Of a stretch of 48,671 bases of DNA, positions 24,691 to 33,220 are shown in pieces (positions within the stretch are counted from its first letter, which is position 1; every line of letters starts with the position of its first letter). The translations under genes and the position numbers were made by a program. Below the pieces are notes generated by a model. The model was not told where the DNA came from. It made no database searches and saw nothing but the letters and a program-made list of their open reading frames with translations. The DNA comes from Pseudonocardia terrae (GTDB lineage: Bacteria > Actinomycetota > Actinomycetes > Mycobacteriales > Pseudonocardiaceae): the NCBI RefSeq assembly GCF_021343995.1, contig NZ_JAJTTE010000050.1:1-48671 (forward strand). Direction: 5' to 3'.

Positions 24691-24826
24691 TAGCCTCTCC
24701 CGTGGGTCCGGCTGCAGTCCGTGGCGGCCGTGACCAGCTTCCCGCCCCGACGCGGTCGCCCACCACGGCGAGTGCGTGCCGGGCGCGGGCCCCACGGACG
24801 TCACCACACGAAGGAGCACCACCGCA
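24691..24826 (+). promoter_or_regulatory. rpsO promoter box and GC-rich leader
   Basis: TAGCCT (24691-24696) is a plausible -10, leaving a leader of about 125 nt before the S15 start, much longer than neighbouring transcripts. S15 autoregulates through leader RNA structure in several bacteria, so this leader may be a regulator, but no specific known fold was recognised. AAGGAG (24811-24816) is the ribosome binding site. Confidence 0.4.
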
Positions 24827-25096
24827 GTGGCACTCACCGCCGCAGACAAGAAGACCATCCTCGACGAGTACGGCGTCCACGAGGGCGACACCGGCTCGCC
24901 GGAGGCGCAGGTCGCGCTGCTGACCAAGCGGATCAGCGACCTCACCGAGCACCTCAAGATGCACAAGCACGACCACCACTCCCGCCGCGGCCTGCTCCTC
25001 ATGGTCGGCCGCCGCCGCCGCCTGCTGAAGTACCTGGCGTCGGTCGACGTGCAGCGCTACCGCTCGCTCATCGAGCGGCTGGGCCTGCGCCGCTGA
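24827..25096 (+). CDS. rpsO: 30S ribosomal protein S15
   Basis: 89 residues, full length. S15 is a primary 16S rRNA-binding protein. Signatures: GDTGSPEAQVALLTKRI (about 20-36) and HKHDHHSRRGLLLMVGRRRR, then LLKYL (about 45-70), the RNA-binding helices. GTG 24827 has AAGGAG 11 nt upstream. It is followed by pnp after a 208-bp gap holding two hairpins, the classical rpsO-pnp arrangement. Confidence 0.97.
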   Translation: MALTAADKKTILDEYGVHEGDTGSPEAQVALLTKRISDLTEHLKMHKHDHHSRRGLLLMVGRRRRLLKYLASVDVQRYRSLIERLGLRR

Positions 25097-25108
25097 CCCG
25101 GTCCGGGG

Positions 25109-25132
25109 CCGGGGCGGTGTGAACCGCCCCGG
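25109..25132 (+). terminator. Perfect hairpin between rpsO and pnp
   Basis: CCGGGGCGGT-GTGA-ACCGCCCCGG is a perfect 10-bp stem with a 4-nt loop, beginning 12 bases after the rpsO stop. It can act as a terminator or as an RNA-processing barrier between the two genes. Confidence 0.7.
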
Positions 25133-25204
25133 CGGCCCGGCACACAACTGAAGAACGACCCACTTCCGTCACCGCGCCCCATGATCCGCCGGTCCTCGGT
25201 AGTG

Positions 25205-25230
25205 GTTCCCGGAGAGAACGCTCCGGGGAC
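25205..25230 (+). promoter_or_regulatory. Hairpin in the pnp leader
   Basis: GTTCCCGGAG-agaacg-CTCCGGGGAC forms a 10-bp stem (one G-U pair) with a 6-nt loop, about 75 nt before the pnp start. The 12-bp palindrome CTTCGATCGAAG (25230-25241) follows it directly. In enterobacteria pnp is autoregulated through a leader stem; a similar role here is inference. Confidence 0.45.
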
Positions 25231-25304
25231 TTCGATCGAAGACCGGCTCCGCGGAGGATCCGGCGAGGTGGCACAGGCTCTTCACGAAGGAGAGACACCA
25301 CTTC

Positions 25305-27563
25305 ATGTCAGACCTCGAGAACGACGGCGTCCACGAGACGACCGCAGTGATCGACAACGGGAGCTTCGGCTCCCGCACCATCCGGTTCGAGACCGGGCGC
25401 CTCGCGCGCCAGGCCGCCGGCTCCGTCGTCGCGTACCTCGACGACGAGACCATGCTGCTGTCCGCCACCACGGCGTCGAAGCAGCCCAAGGAGCACTTCG
25501 ACTTCTTCCCCCTCACGGTGGACGTCGAGGAGCGGATGTACGCGATCGGCAAGATCCCCGGCTCGTTCTTCCGCCGCGAGGGTCGTCCCGGTACGGACGC
25601 GATCCTCACCTGCCGCCTGATCGACCGGCCGCTGCGCCCCTCGTTCGTCGACGGCCTGCGCAACGAGATCCAGATCGTCGTCACCGTCCTGTCGCTGGAC
25701 CCGCAGGACCCGTACGACGCCCTGGCGATCAACGCCGCGTCCGCGTCCACCCAGCTCGCCGGCCTGCCCTTCTCCGGGCCGATCGGCGGCGTCCGCGTCG
25801 CGCTGATCGACGGCCAGTGGATCGCCTTCCCGCAGCACGAGGACCTGCAGCGGGCCGTGTTCGACATGGTCGTGGCCGGCCGCATCGTGGGCGACGACGT
25901 CGCGATCATGATGGTGGAGGCCGAGGCCACCACGGAGACGATCGAACTCGTCGCCGGTGGCGCCGCGGCGCCCACCGAGGAGGTCGTGGCGCAGGGCCTG
26001 GAGGCGGCCAAGCCGTTCATCCGCAGCCTGTGCGTGGCCCAGCAGCAGCTGGCCGAGGTCGCCGCCAAGCCGACCCGCGACTACCCGACGTACCCGGCCT
26101 ACCAGCCGGATGCGTTCGAGGCCGTGGAGAAGGCCGCGAGCGCCGACCTGGCCGCCGCGCTGGCGATCGGCCCGAAGCAGGAGCGCGAGGCGAAGACCGA
26201 CGCGGTCAAGCTCTCGGTGCTCGAGTCCCTCGGCGCGCAGTTCGAGGGCCGAGAGAAGGAGCTCGGCGCCGCCTTCCGGTCGCTGAACAAGAAGCTCGTG
26301 CGCCAGCGCATCCTGCGCGACAAGGTCCGCATCGACGGCCGCGGACTCACCGACATCCGGCCGCTGTCGGCCGAGGTCGAGGTCGTCCCGCGGGCGCACG
26401 GCTCGGCGCTGTTCGAGCGCGGCGAGACCCAGATCATGGGTGTCACCACGCTGAACATGCTGCGCATGGAGCAGCAGATCGACTCGCTGGGTCCGGAGAC
26501 CCACAAGCGGTACCTGCACCACTACAACTTCCCGCCGTACTCGACCGGTGAGACCGGCCGGGTGGGCTCGCCGAAGCGCCGCGAGATCGGCCACGGCGCG
26601 CTGGCCGAGCGGGCCCTGCTGCCCGTGCTGCCCACGCGCGAGGAGTTCCCGTACGCCATCCGCCAGGTGTCCGAGGCGCTCGGCTCCAACGGCTCCACGT
26701 CGATGGGCTCGGTCTGCGCATCCACGATGTCGCTGTTCAACGCCGGTGTGCCGCTGAAGGCGCCGGTCGCGGGCATCGCGATGGGCCTGGTCTCCGACAC
26801 GGTCGAGGGCGCGACCCAGTACGTCGCTTTGACCGACATCCTGGGCGCCGAGGACGCGTTCGGCGACATGGACTTCAAGGTCGCCGGCACGGCTGAGTTC
26901 GTCACCGCGCTGCAGCTGGACACCAAGCTCGACGGCATCCCGTCCGAGGTCCTCGCGGCCGCGCTGAACCAGGCCAAGGACGCCCGCCTGACCATCCTCG
27001 AGGTGCTCGGCGAGGCGATCGACGGGCCGGACGAGATGAGCACCTACGCGCCGCGGGTCACCGCGATCAAGGTGCCCGTCGACAAGATCGGCGAGGTCAT
27101 CGGCCCGAAGGGCAAGATGATCAACTCGATCACGGAGAAGACCGGCGCGGACATCTCCATCGAGGACGACGGCACGATCTACGTCGGCGCCGCCGACGGC
27201 CCGTCCGCGGAGGAGGCGATCGGCATGATCAACGCCATCGCCAACCCGCAGCTGCCGAAGATCGGCGAGCGGTTCCTGGGCACGGTCGTCAAGACCGCGG
27301 CCTTCGGCGCCTTCGTCTCGCTGGTCCCGGGCAAGGACGGCCTGGTCCACATCTCGAAGCTCGGCAACGGGAAGCGGATCGGCAAGGTCGAGGACGTCGT
27401 CAAGGTCGGCGACAAGATCCGCGTCGAGGTCACCGACATCGACAACCGCGGCAAGATCAGCCTGATCCCGGTGCAGGAGGAGGGCGCGGGCGACTCGGGC
27501 GACGGCGCCCCGGCCGCCGCGCCGGAGGGTGACAAGGCCGAGCCGGCCGAGGTCTCCAGCTGA
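25305..27563 (+). CDS. pnp: Polyribonucleotide nucleotidyltransferase (PNPase)
   Basis: 752 residues. It degrades RNA 3' to 5' using phosphate and can add tails. Order: first RNase PH domain (about 15-150), helical linker, second RNase PH domain with GETQIMGVTTLN, KH domain around IGEVIGPKGKMINSITEKTG (about 594-613) and S1 domain around TVVKTAAFGAFVSLVPGKDG (about 660-680). The ATG follows GAAGGAGAGA. An acidic tail closes the protein. The M16 peptidase gene starts 30 bp later and is probably cotranscribed. Confidence 0.97.
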   Translation: MSDLENDGVHETTAVIDNGSFGSRTIRFETGRLARQAAGSVVAYLDDETMLLSATTASKQPKEHFDFFPLTVDVEERMYAIGKIPGSFFRREGRPGTDAILTCRLIDRPLRPSFVDGLRNEIQIVVTVLSLDPQDPYDALAINAASASTQLAGLPFSGPIGGVRVALIDGQWIAFPQHEDLQRAVFDMVVAGRIVGDDVAIMMVEAEATTETIELVAGGAAAPTEEVVAQGLEAAKPFIRSLCVAQQQLAEVAAKPTRDYPTYPAYQPDAFEAVEKAASADLAAALAIGPKQEREAKTDAVKLSVLESLGAQFEGREKELGAAFRSLNKKLVRQRILRDKVRIDGRGLTDIRPLSAEVEVVPRAHGSALFERGETQIMGVTTLNMLRMEQQIDSLGPETHKRYLHHYNFPPYSTGETGRVGSPKRREIGHGALAERALLPVLPTREEFPYAIRQVSEALGSNGSTSMGSVCASTMSLFNAGVPLKAPVAGIAMGLVSDTVEGATQYVALTDILGAEDAFGDMDFKVAGTAEFVTALQLDTKLDGIPSEVLAAALNQAKDARLTILEVLGEAIDGPDEMSTYAPRVTAIKVPVDKIGEVIGPKGKMINSITEKTGADISIEDDGTIYVGAADGPSAEEAIGMINAIANPQLPKIGERFLGTVVKTAAFGAFVSLVPGKDGLVHISKLGNGKRIGKVEDVVKVGDKIRVEVTDIDNRGKISLIPVQEEGAGDSGDGAPAAAPEGDKAEPAEVSS

Positions 27564-27592
27564 CCAGCACGTCGCACACGGACGCCCCCGGG

Positions 27593-28861
27593 GTGGCTCG
27601 CACCGAGCTGCCCGGGGGCGTCCGCGTGCTCACCGAGCAGGTGCCGGGCGTGCGGTCGGTGGCGCTGGGCATCTGGATCGCGATCGGCTCCCGGGACGAG
27701 CGCCCGGACCAGGCCGGCGCCGCGCACTACCTCGAGCACCTGCTGTTCAAGGGCACCGGGCGGCGCACCGCGCAGGGGATCGCCGAGGAGATGGACGCGG
27801 TCGGCGGCGAGCTCAACGCGTTCACCGCCAAGGAGCACACCTGCTACTACGCGCACGTCCTCGACGAGGACGTGCCCCTGGCGCTCGACGTCCTCGCCGA
27901 CGTCGTGACCAACGCCGAGCTCGCGCACACGGACGTCGAGCTGGAGCGCGGGGTGGTCCTCGAGGAGATCGCCATGCGCGACGACGACCCCGAGGACCTG
28001 CTCGGCGAGCTCTTCGACGAGACGATCTTCGCCGCGCACCCGCTGGGCCGTCCCGTCATCGGCTCCGAGGAGTCGATCCGGGGCATGAGCCGCGAGACGC
28101 TGCACGACTTCTGGCGCGGCGAGTACACGACCCCGCGGATGGTGGTCGCGGCCGCCGGGAACCTCGACCACGGGCACATCGCAGACCTGGCGGCGAAGGC
28201 GCTGGGCGAGGGTCCGGAGCTCACCCCGGTGGGCCCGCGCCCGGCCGGCGGGGGGCGCCTGCCCGCCCGCAGGGCGCTCGCCCTGCGCACGGACGAGTCC
28301 GAGCAGGCACACCTGCTGCTCGGCGTGCCCGGGCTGGACCGGCACGACCCACGGCGCCCCGCCCTCGCGGTGCTCAACGCCGCGCTCGGCGGCGGGCTGT
28401 CGTCCCGGCTGTTCCAGCAGGTCCGAGAGCAGCGCGGGCTGGCCTACCAGGTGTACTCGGCCCAGGCCTGCTACGCCGACGCCGGCACCTTCTCGGTCTA
28501 CGCCGGGTGCGCGCCGGAGCGGCTCGGCGAGGTCGTCGCGGTGGTGCGGGACGTGCTGGCCGGCGCCGCCGCCGACGGGCTCACCGACTCCGAGGTGGTG
28601 CGGGCCAAGGGCTCCCTGCGCGGCGGCACCGTGCTGGGGCTGGAGGACTCGGCCTCGCGGATGAACCGCCTCGGCCGCTCCGAGCTCGACCACGGCCGCC
28701 AGCGCAGCATCACGGAGAGCCTCGCGCGGATCGACGCCGTCACCCCGGCCCAGGTCGCCGGCCTCGCCGCCGAGCTGCTCACGCAGGACCTCACCGCCGC
28801 CGTGGTCGGTCCCTACCACTCGGTCGACGACCTCCCCGCCGCCCTCCACGACCTGGCGTAG
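27593..28861 (+). CDS. M16 family zinc metallopeptidase
   Basis: 422 residues, the single-chain PepR/processing-peptidase size. The inverted zinc motif His45-x-x-Glu48-His49 is in HYLEHLLFKGT, with the downstream glutamate in TDVELERGVVLEEIAMRDD (about 115-135). The C-terminal half is the second M16 repeat (ALGGGLSSRLFQQVREQRGL). The gene typically follows pnp in Actinobacteria. GTG 27593 is 30 bp after the pnp stop; earlier in-frame starts are not evident. Substrate unknown. Confidence 0.93.
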   Translation: MARTELPGGVRVLTEQVPGVRSVALGIWIAIGSRDERPDQAGAAHYLEHLLFKGTGRRTAQGIAEEMDAVGGELNAFTAKEHTCYYAHVLDEDVPLALDVLADVVTNAELAHTDVELERGVVLEEIAMRDDDPEDLLGELFDETIFAAHPLGRPVIGSEESIRGMSRETLHDFWRGEYTTPRMVVAAAGNLDHGHIADLAAKALGEGPELTPVGPRPAGGGRLPARRALALRTDESEQAHLLLGVPGLDRHDPRRPALAVLNAALGGGLSSRLFQQVREQRGLAYQVYSAQACYADAGTFSVYAGCAPERLGEVVAVVRDVLAGAAADGLTDSEVVRAKGSLRGGTVLGLEDSASRMNRLGRSELDHGRQRSITESLARIDAVTPAQVAGLAAELLTQDLTAAVVGPYHSVDDLPAALHDLA

Positions 28862-28876
28862 CAGGGCAGCGGCTCC

Positions 28877-28964
28877 GCGAGTCGGGCTGTGGGCTTCGGC
28901 GAGTCGGGCTGTGGGCTTCGGCGAGTCGCGCTGTGGGCTCCGGCGAGTCGGGCTGTGGGCTCCG
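28877..28964. repeat. 22-bp-period repeat array A3 (4 units)
   Basis: Units starting GCGAGTC at 28877, 28899, 28921 and 28943, exactly 22 bp apart, share CTGTGGGCT. The array lies in the 137-bp gap between the M16 peptidase gene and the DUF456 gene, both on the plus strand. Confidence 0.9.
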
Positions 28965-28998
28965 CTCTCCGCCCGACGATCACCGCTAGCCTGATCGT

Positions 28999-29475
28999 GT
29001 GCTGACGGCGCTGGTCGCGGGGCTGCTGATCCTGGTCGGCCTGGTGGGGGTCGTCGTCCAGGTGCTGCCCGGACTGATCGTGATCCTGGCCGGCGTCGCC
29101 GTCTGGGCCGTCCCGCGCGGCGACGCCCTCGGCTGGTGGGTCCTCGGCGTCGCCGGTGGGCTGCTGGTCGTCGGGTCGGTCGCGAAGTTCCTGGTGCCCG
29201 GCAAGCGGCTGCGCGACGCCGGCGTGCCCGGCCGCAGCCTGCTCGCCGGCGGGGTGCTGGGGGTCGTCGGCTTCTTCGTGATCCCGGTGGTCGGGCTGTT
29301 CCTCGGCTTCGTGCTCGGCGTCTACCTCGCCGAACTGGCCCGGCTGCGCAGCTCGGCCGAGGCGTGGCCGTCGACCAAGCACGCGCTCTCCGCCGTCGGC
29401 TGGAGCATCCTCATCGAACTGGCCGCAGGCCTGCTCATGGTCGCCGCCTGGATCACCGGCCTGGTCCTCGCGTAG
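28999..29475 (+). CDS. DUF456 family membrane protein
   Basis: 158 residues with four to five hydrophobic segments, including ALVAGLLILVGLVGVVVQVL and GVLGVVGFFVIPVVGLFLGF, the latter with the glycine spacing typical of DUF456. Function unknown. GTG 28999 lies 6 nt after TAGCCT (28987-28992), so translation is probably leaderless. It sits between a repeat array and dapB. Confidence 0.88.
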   Translation: MLTALVAGLLILVGLVGVVVQVLPGLIVILAGVAVWAVPRGDALGWWVLGVAGGLLVVGSVAKFLVPGKRLRDAGVPGRSLLAGGVLGVVGFFVIPVVGLFLGFVLGVYLAELARLRSSAEAWPSTKHALSAVGWSILIELAAGLLMVAAWITGLVLA

Positions 29476-29517
29476 CCGGCAGTCCGGGGACGGAGCCCGC
29501 CGCCTAGAGTTCCGCTC

Positions 29518-30264
29518 GTGAGTGCGATCCGGGTGGCGGTGCTGGGGGCGAAGGGACGCATGGGTTCCGAGGCGTGCGCGGCGGTGCGCGGCGCGGACGA
29601 CCTGGAGCTCGTGGCGGAGGTCGGCTCGGCCGACCCGATCAACGCCGCGGACGGCGCGGAGGTCGTGGTCGACCTGACCCGGCCCGACGTCGTCATGGAC
29701 AACCTGAAGCACGTCCTCGACCGCGGTCAGCACGCCGTGGTCGGGGTGTCCGGGTTCGACGCCGAGCGGCTCGACACGGTCCGCGGCTGGCTCGCCGACA
29801 AGCCGGGCCAGGGTGTGCTGATCGCCCCGAACTTCGGCGTCGGCGCCGTGCTGGCCATGCACTTCGCCGCGCAGGCCGCGCGGTTCTTCGAGTCGGCCGA
29901 GATCGTGGAGCTGCACCACGAGAAGAAGGTCGACGCCCCCTCCGGCACCGCCGCCCGCACGGCGTCGCTGGTCGCCGAGGCGCGGTCGGCGGCCGGGCTC
30001 GGCCCGGTGCCCGACGCGACCACCAGCGACCCCCTCGGCGCGCGCGGCGCCGCGGTCGACGGGATCCACGTGCACGCCGTGCGGATGCCCGGGATGGTCG
30101 CCCACCAGGAGGTCATCCTCGGCGGCGCGGGCGAGGTCCTGACGGTCCGGCACGACTCGATGAACCGGGCCTCGTTCATGCCGGGCGTCCTGATGGCGAT
30201 CCGCGCGGTGCCCGGCCGGCCGGGTCTGACCTTCGGCCTGGAGCCCCTGCTCGGGCTGGCCTAG
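29518..30264 (+). CDS. dapB: 4-hydroxy-tetrahydrodipicolinate reductase
   Basis: 248 residues. It reduces the product of DapA in the lysine/meso-diaminopimelate pathway, which supplies peptidoglycan. Features: nucleotide-binding VLGAKGRMGSEAC (about 7-19), GVSGFD, APNFGVGAVL, the catalytic ELHHEKKVDAPSGTA (about 138-152) and the C-terminal FMPGVLMAIR. GTG 29518 follows TAGAGT (29505-29510) by 7 nt with no Shine-Dalgarno sequence: a leaderless mRNA. dapA lies 6.3 kb downstream, past thyX. Confidence 0.96.
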   Translation: MSAIRVAVLGAKGRMGSEACAAVRGADDLELVAEVGSADPINAADGAEVVVDLTRPDVVMDNLKHVLDRGQHAVVGVSGFDAERLDTVRGWLADKPGQGVLIAPNFGVGAVLAMHFAAQAARFFESAEIVELHHEKKVDAPSGTAARTASLVAEARSAAGLGPVPDATTSDPLGARGAAVDGIHVHAVRMPGMVAHQEVILGGAGEVLTVRHDSMNRASFMPGVLMAIRAVPGRPGLTFGLEPLLGLA

Positions 30265-30276
30265 CCGGGTCGACCG

Positions 30277-30804
30277 TCAGATCAGCGCGAGGTCCAACGG
30301 GCCGGTGTGCCGGACCTCGCGCACGGTGCCCTCGCCGGTGTCGAGGGTCCGCACGGCGCCGTCGGCCGCCCAGCCGGCGCGGGTGTAGAAAGCGCGCGAG
30401 GCGGCGTCGGCCTCGGGCACCCAGGCCCGGCCCTCCTCGGACCCGGCCCGGCGCAGGGCGGCCCCGGCCACGGCGAGCAGCCGCCCGCCGTGCCCGCGCC
30501 GCCCCCACCGGGGCTCGACGAGCAGCGCGCTGACCTCGGCGATCGCCAGCCCGTCCTGCCCGGCGTAGTGCGCGGCGGCGCAGAAACCGACCGTCCGGTC
30601 GCCCTCGAGCGCCACGAACACGTGGAAGGGGTCGCCGGCCGCGACCGCGTCCCGCCAGGCGCGCCGGGCGTCGTCGCCGGTCAACCGGGCCAGTGCGGCC
30701 TCGGGAAGGACCTCCGCGTACGCCACCCGCCAGGTCCCGGCCTGGATGCGGACGATCTCGTCGACGTCGGCGTCGACGGCGGGGCGGACCGAGGCGAGGG
30801 CCAT
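30277..30804 (-). CDS. GNAT family N-acetyltransferase
   Basis: 175 residues. The acetyl-CoA-binding motif A is visible as VSALLVEPRWGRRGHGGRLL (about 90-110), preceded by the N-terminal VRPAVDADVDEIVRIQAGTW and followed by AFYTRAGWAADG, a common GNAT C-terminal pattern. Substrate unknown. ATG 30804 is taken; GTG 30810 is also in frame. It is convergent with dapB, 12 bp apart. Confidence 0.88.
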   Translation of the reverse strand: MALASVRPAVDADVDEIVRIQAGTWRVAYAEVLPEAALARLTGDDARRAWRDAVAAGDPFHVFVALEGDRTVGFCAAAHYAGQDGLAIAEVSALLVEPRWGRRGHGGRLLAVAGAALRRAGSEEGRAWVPEADAASRAFYTRAGWAADGAVRTLDTGEGTVREVRHTGPLDLALI

Positions 30805-30854
30805 GCGCACATTCGTACCCGGTGACGGGGTGACGCCGGACACCGGCCGAGGGG

Positions 30855-30883
30855 TTGGCCCGCTGCCGACCGCATGGCAGCGT
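30855..30883 (+). promoter_or_regulatory. Probable promoter of the EamA transporter gene
   Basis: TTGGCC (30855-30860) and CAGCGT (30878-30883) are 17 bp apart; 8 nt later lies GTG 30892. This supports a leaderless start at 30892 over ATG 30874, which would lie inside the promoter. Confidence 0.45.
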
Positions 30884-30891
30884 GCAGGGAC

Positions 30892-31851
30892 GTGAACGGT
30901 CGTCCGTCCGGCGCCCGGGCGGCCTGGGTGGCGCTCTCGCTCGTCTACCTGCTCTGGGGCTCGATCTACCTGCTCAACCGGCTGCTGATCACGCACGTGC
31001 CGCCGCTGCTCGCCGGCGGCTTCCGGTTCCTGTCGGCCGGGACCGCGCTCGGCATCCTGGTCCTGGTCCTCTCCGGGCCGCGCGAGCTGCGGATGAGCCG
31101 GCCGGCGCTGCTGACGACGATGCTCTCCGGGCTCCTGCTGCCGGCCTGGGGCAACGGCCTGGTCGCCGTCGCGCAGACCCAGATCCCGTCGGGCCTCGCG
31201 GCACTGCTCCTGGCCGTCGTACCGCTCTACATCGCGGTGCTGCGCACGCTTTTCGGCGACCGGCCCGGCCGCGCGACGCTGGTCGGCGTGCTGGTCGGGC
31301 TCGTCGGGCTGGGCGTGCTGGTCCTGGCCGGGCCCGGTTCGGGCGGGACGGCCGGGAACGCGTGGTGGGGGCCCTGGCTGGTCGTGCTGGCGGGCCTGGG
31401 GTGGGCCTCGGGCACCTACGCGACGACCCGGCTGCCGGTTCCGCCGAGCCCGTTCGCGCTGGCCACGGTGCAGATGGTGACCGGTGGCCTGATCATGATC
31501 GCGGTCGGCTCAGCGGCGGGCGGCCGGGTCGACGTCGGCGCACTCCCGGCCGCGACCTGGTGGCTCTGGGCCGCCGCCGCGCTGGCCACCCTGGGCGGGT
31601 TCAGCGCCTACGCCGTGGCGCTGCGCGGGCTGCCCGTGTCCACGGTCGCGACCTACGCCTACGTCAACCCGGTGATCGCGGTCCTGCTGGGGGTCCTGCT
31701 GGTCGACGAGCGGTTCACCCCGCTCCAGGGCCTCGGCGGGGTGATCGTGCTGGTCGCGGTCGTGCTGGTGGTGCGTGCGGAACGCCGGCCGGTCGGCGCA
31801 CCCGGCGCGCTCACCGCGGAGCCGCTCCCGGATCCGCCCCCCGCGCGCTGA
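30892..31851 (+). CDS. EamA/DMT family transporter
   Basis: About 319 residues with ten predicted membrane segments in two EamA repeats, ending in a short polar tail. The first segment (AWVALSLVYLLWGSIYLLN) carries the WGS motif typical of the drug/metabolite exporter family; YAYVNPVIAVLLGVLLVDERF near residue 255 is the classical last-helix signature. Exported compound unknown. GTG 30892 is preferred from promoter spacing; ATG 30874 is an alternative giving 325 residues. Confidence 0.88.
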   Translation: MNGRPSGARAAWVALSLVYLLWGSIYLLNRLLITHVPPLLAGGFRFLSAGTALGILVLVLSGPRELRMSRPALLTTMLSGLLLPAWGNGLVAVAQTQIPSGLAALLLAVVPLYIAVLRTLFGDRPGRATLVGVLVGLVGLGVLVLAGPGSGGTAGNAWWGPWLVVLAGLGWASGTYATTRLPVPPSPFALATVQMVTGGLIMIAVGSAAGGRVDVGALPAATWWLWAAAALATLGGFSAYAVALRGLPVSTVATYAYVNPVIAVLLGVLLVDERFTPLQGLGGVIVLVAVVLVVRAERRPVGAPGALTAEPLPDPPPAR

Positions 31852-31892
31852 CCGTCCGGAAAATGTCGGTGCGTCCTGGCAGCATGCCCCTC

Positions 31893-33116
31893 GTGAGGAC
31901 GATCTCGGCCGATGTCGCGCGCCGGACCGCGCTCGCGGCGCAGGGCTTCGCGGACCCCCGCCCCTCGGGCCCGGTGACCCGGCGGCACCTGCAGCGCGCC
32001 CTCGGCCGGGTCCAGCTGCTGCAGCTCGACTCGGTGAACGTCGCCGTGCGGGCGCACTACATGCCCGTCTTCAGCCGGCTCGGCGCCTACCCCCGCGACC
32101 TGCTCGACGGGGCGGCCTGGCACCACACCGCACGACGCCCGCGGCTGATGGTCGAGTACTGGGCGCACGAGGCGAGCCTGCTGCCCGTCGAGGACTGGCC
32201 GCTGCTGCTGTCCGGGGCGAAGCGGCCGGGGTGGTGGCGGCACTACGCACGGCTCGCCGACCGTGAACCTGCCCTGGTCGACGACGTGTTGGCCGCCGTG
32301 AAGGAGCTCGGTCCGGTCGGCGCCGGGGCGTTGGAGACGGCGCTGGGCGGGGCGGCGGGGAAGCCGCGCCCGCCGGGGGTGTCCTGGTGGGAACGGTCCG
32401 ACGTGAAGCGGATCTGCGAGTACCTGTTCGGCCTCGGCGCCCTCACCACCGGCACCCGGGTCAACTTCCAGCGGCTGTACGACCTGCCGGAGCGCGTGCT
32501 GCCGCCGGCGGTGCTCGCCGCCCACCCGATGGACCACGGCGAGGCGGCGCGCGGGCTCGTGCGGCGGGCGGCCCGGGCGTTGGGGATCGGGACCGAGCCG
32601 GACCTGCGGGACTACTACCGCCTCGGGCCCGCCGAGAGCCGGCGGGCCGTCGAGGAGCTGGTCGAGGCGGGGGAGCTGGAGCCGGTCGCCGTGCGCGGCT
32701 GGCGGTCGCCGGCGTACCGGGCGCCCGGCGCGGTCGTGCCGCGGCGGATCGAGGGGCGGGCGCTGCTGTGCCCGTTCGACCCGCTGATCTGGGAGCGCGA
32801 GCGCACCGGGCGGATCTTCGGCTTCCGGTACCGCATCGAGATCTACGTGCCCGAGCCCAAGCGCGAGTTCGGCTACTACGTCTTCCCGTTCCTGCTCGAC
32901 GGCGAGCTGGTCGCCCGGGTGGATCTCAAGGCGGACCGGTCGGTGGGCGTGCTGCGGGTGCAGGGGGCGTTCGCCGAGGTGGGCGGCCAGATCCCGCGGG
33001 TCGCGGCGGAGCTGGCCGCCGAGCTGCGGCACATGGCGGAGTGGCTCGGGCTCGAGGGCGTGGTCGTCGGGGAGCGTGGGGATCTCGCGGGCGCACTGGC
33101 CGGGGCTGTGGGGTAG
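31893..33116 (+). CDS. Winged-helix protein of the AlkX/YcaQ DNA glycosylase family
   Basis: About 407 residues, full length for the HTH_42 (winged-helix DNA-binding) family, whose studied members AlkX/YcaQ and AlkZ are DNA glycosylases acting on interstrand crosslinks. The catalytic Q-x-D of the YcaQ class is present as Gln44-Leu-Asp46 in LLQLDSVNV, followed by the conserved VEYWAHEASLLP (about 86) and CPFDPLIWERERT (about 294). Crosslink repair is inference from these residues. GTG 31893 follows CAGCAT (31880-31885) by 7 nt; ATG 31884 is also in frame. Confidence 0.85.
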   Translation: MRTISADVARRTALAAQGFADPRPSGPVTRRHLQRALGRVQLLQLDSVNVAVRAHYMPVFSRLGAYPRDLLDGAAWHHTARRPRLMVEYWAHEASLLPVEDWPLLLSGAKRPGWWRHYARLADREPALVDDVLAAVKELGPVGAGALETALGGAAGKPRPPGVSWWERSDVKRICEYLFGLGALTTGTRVNFQRLYDLPERVLPPAVLAAHPMDHGEAARGLVRRAARALGIGTEPDLRDYYRLGPAESRRAVEELVEAGELEPVAVRGWRSPAYRAPGAVVPRRIEGRALLCPFDPLIWERERTGRIFGFRYRIEIYVPEPKREFGYYVFPFLLDGELVARVDLKADRSVGVLRVQGAFAEVGGQIPRVAAELAAELRHMAEWLGLEGVVVGERGDLAGALAGAVG

Positions 33117-33180
33117 GCGGTGGGGTAGGCGGGTGCGCGCCGGGGTGAGCGGTGGGGCGAGCGCTGGGGTGGGACGCGCC

Positions 33181-33213
33181 GACGGCGCGCCCGGACCTTC
33201 CGGACGCGCCGTC
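33181..33213. terminator. Bidirectional terminator hairpin
   Basis: Fifteen-base arms (33181-33195 and 33199-33213) pair with one mismatch around a 3-nt loop. It lies between convergent genes, 65 bp after the glycosylase stop and 8 bp from the DUF4097 stop, so it can serve both strands. Confidence 0.75.
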
Positions 33214-33220
33214 GTCCCCG

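Noticed and set aside
25308..27350. A 680-residue open frame antisense to pnp
   Set aside because: It mirrors the PNPase codons and has shadow composition with no recognisable motif.
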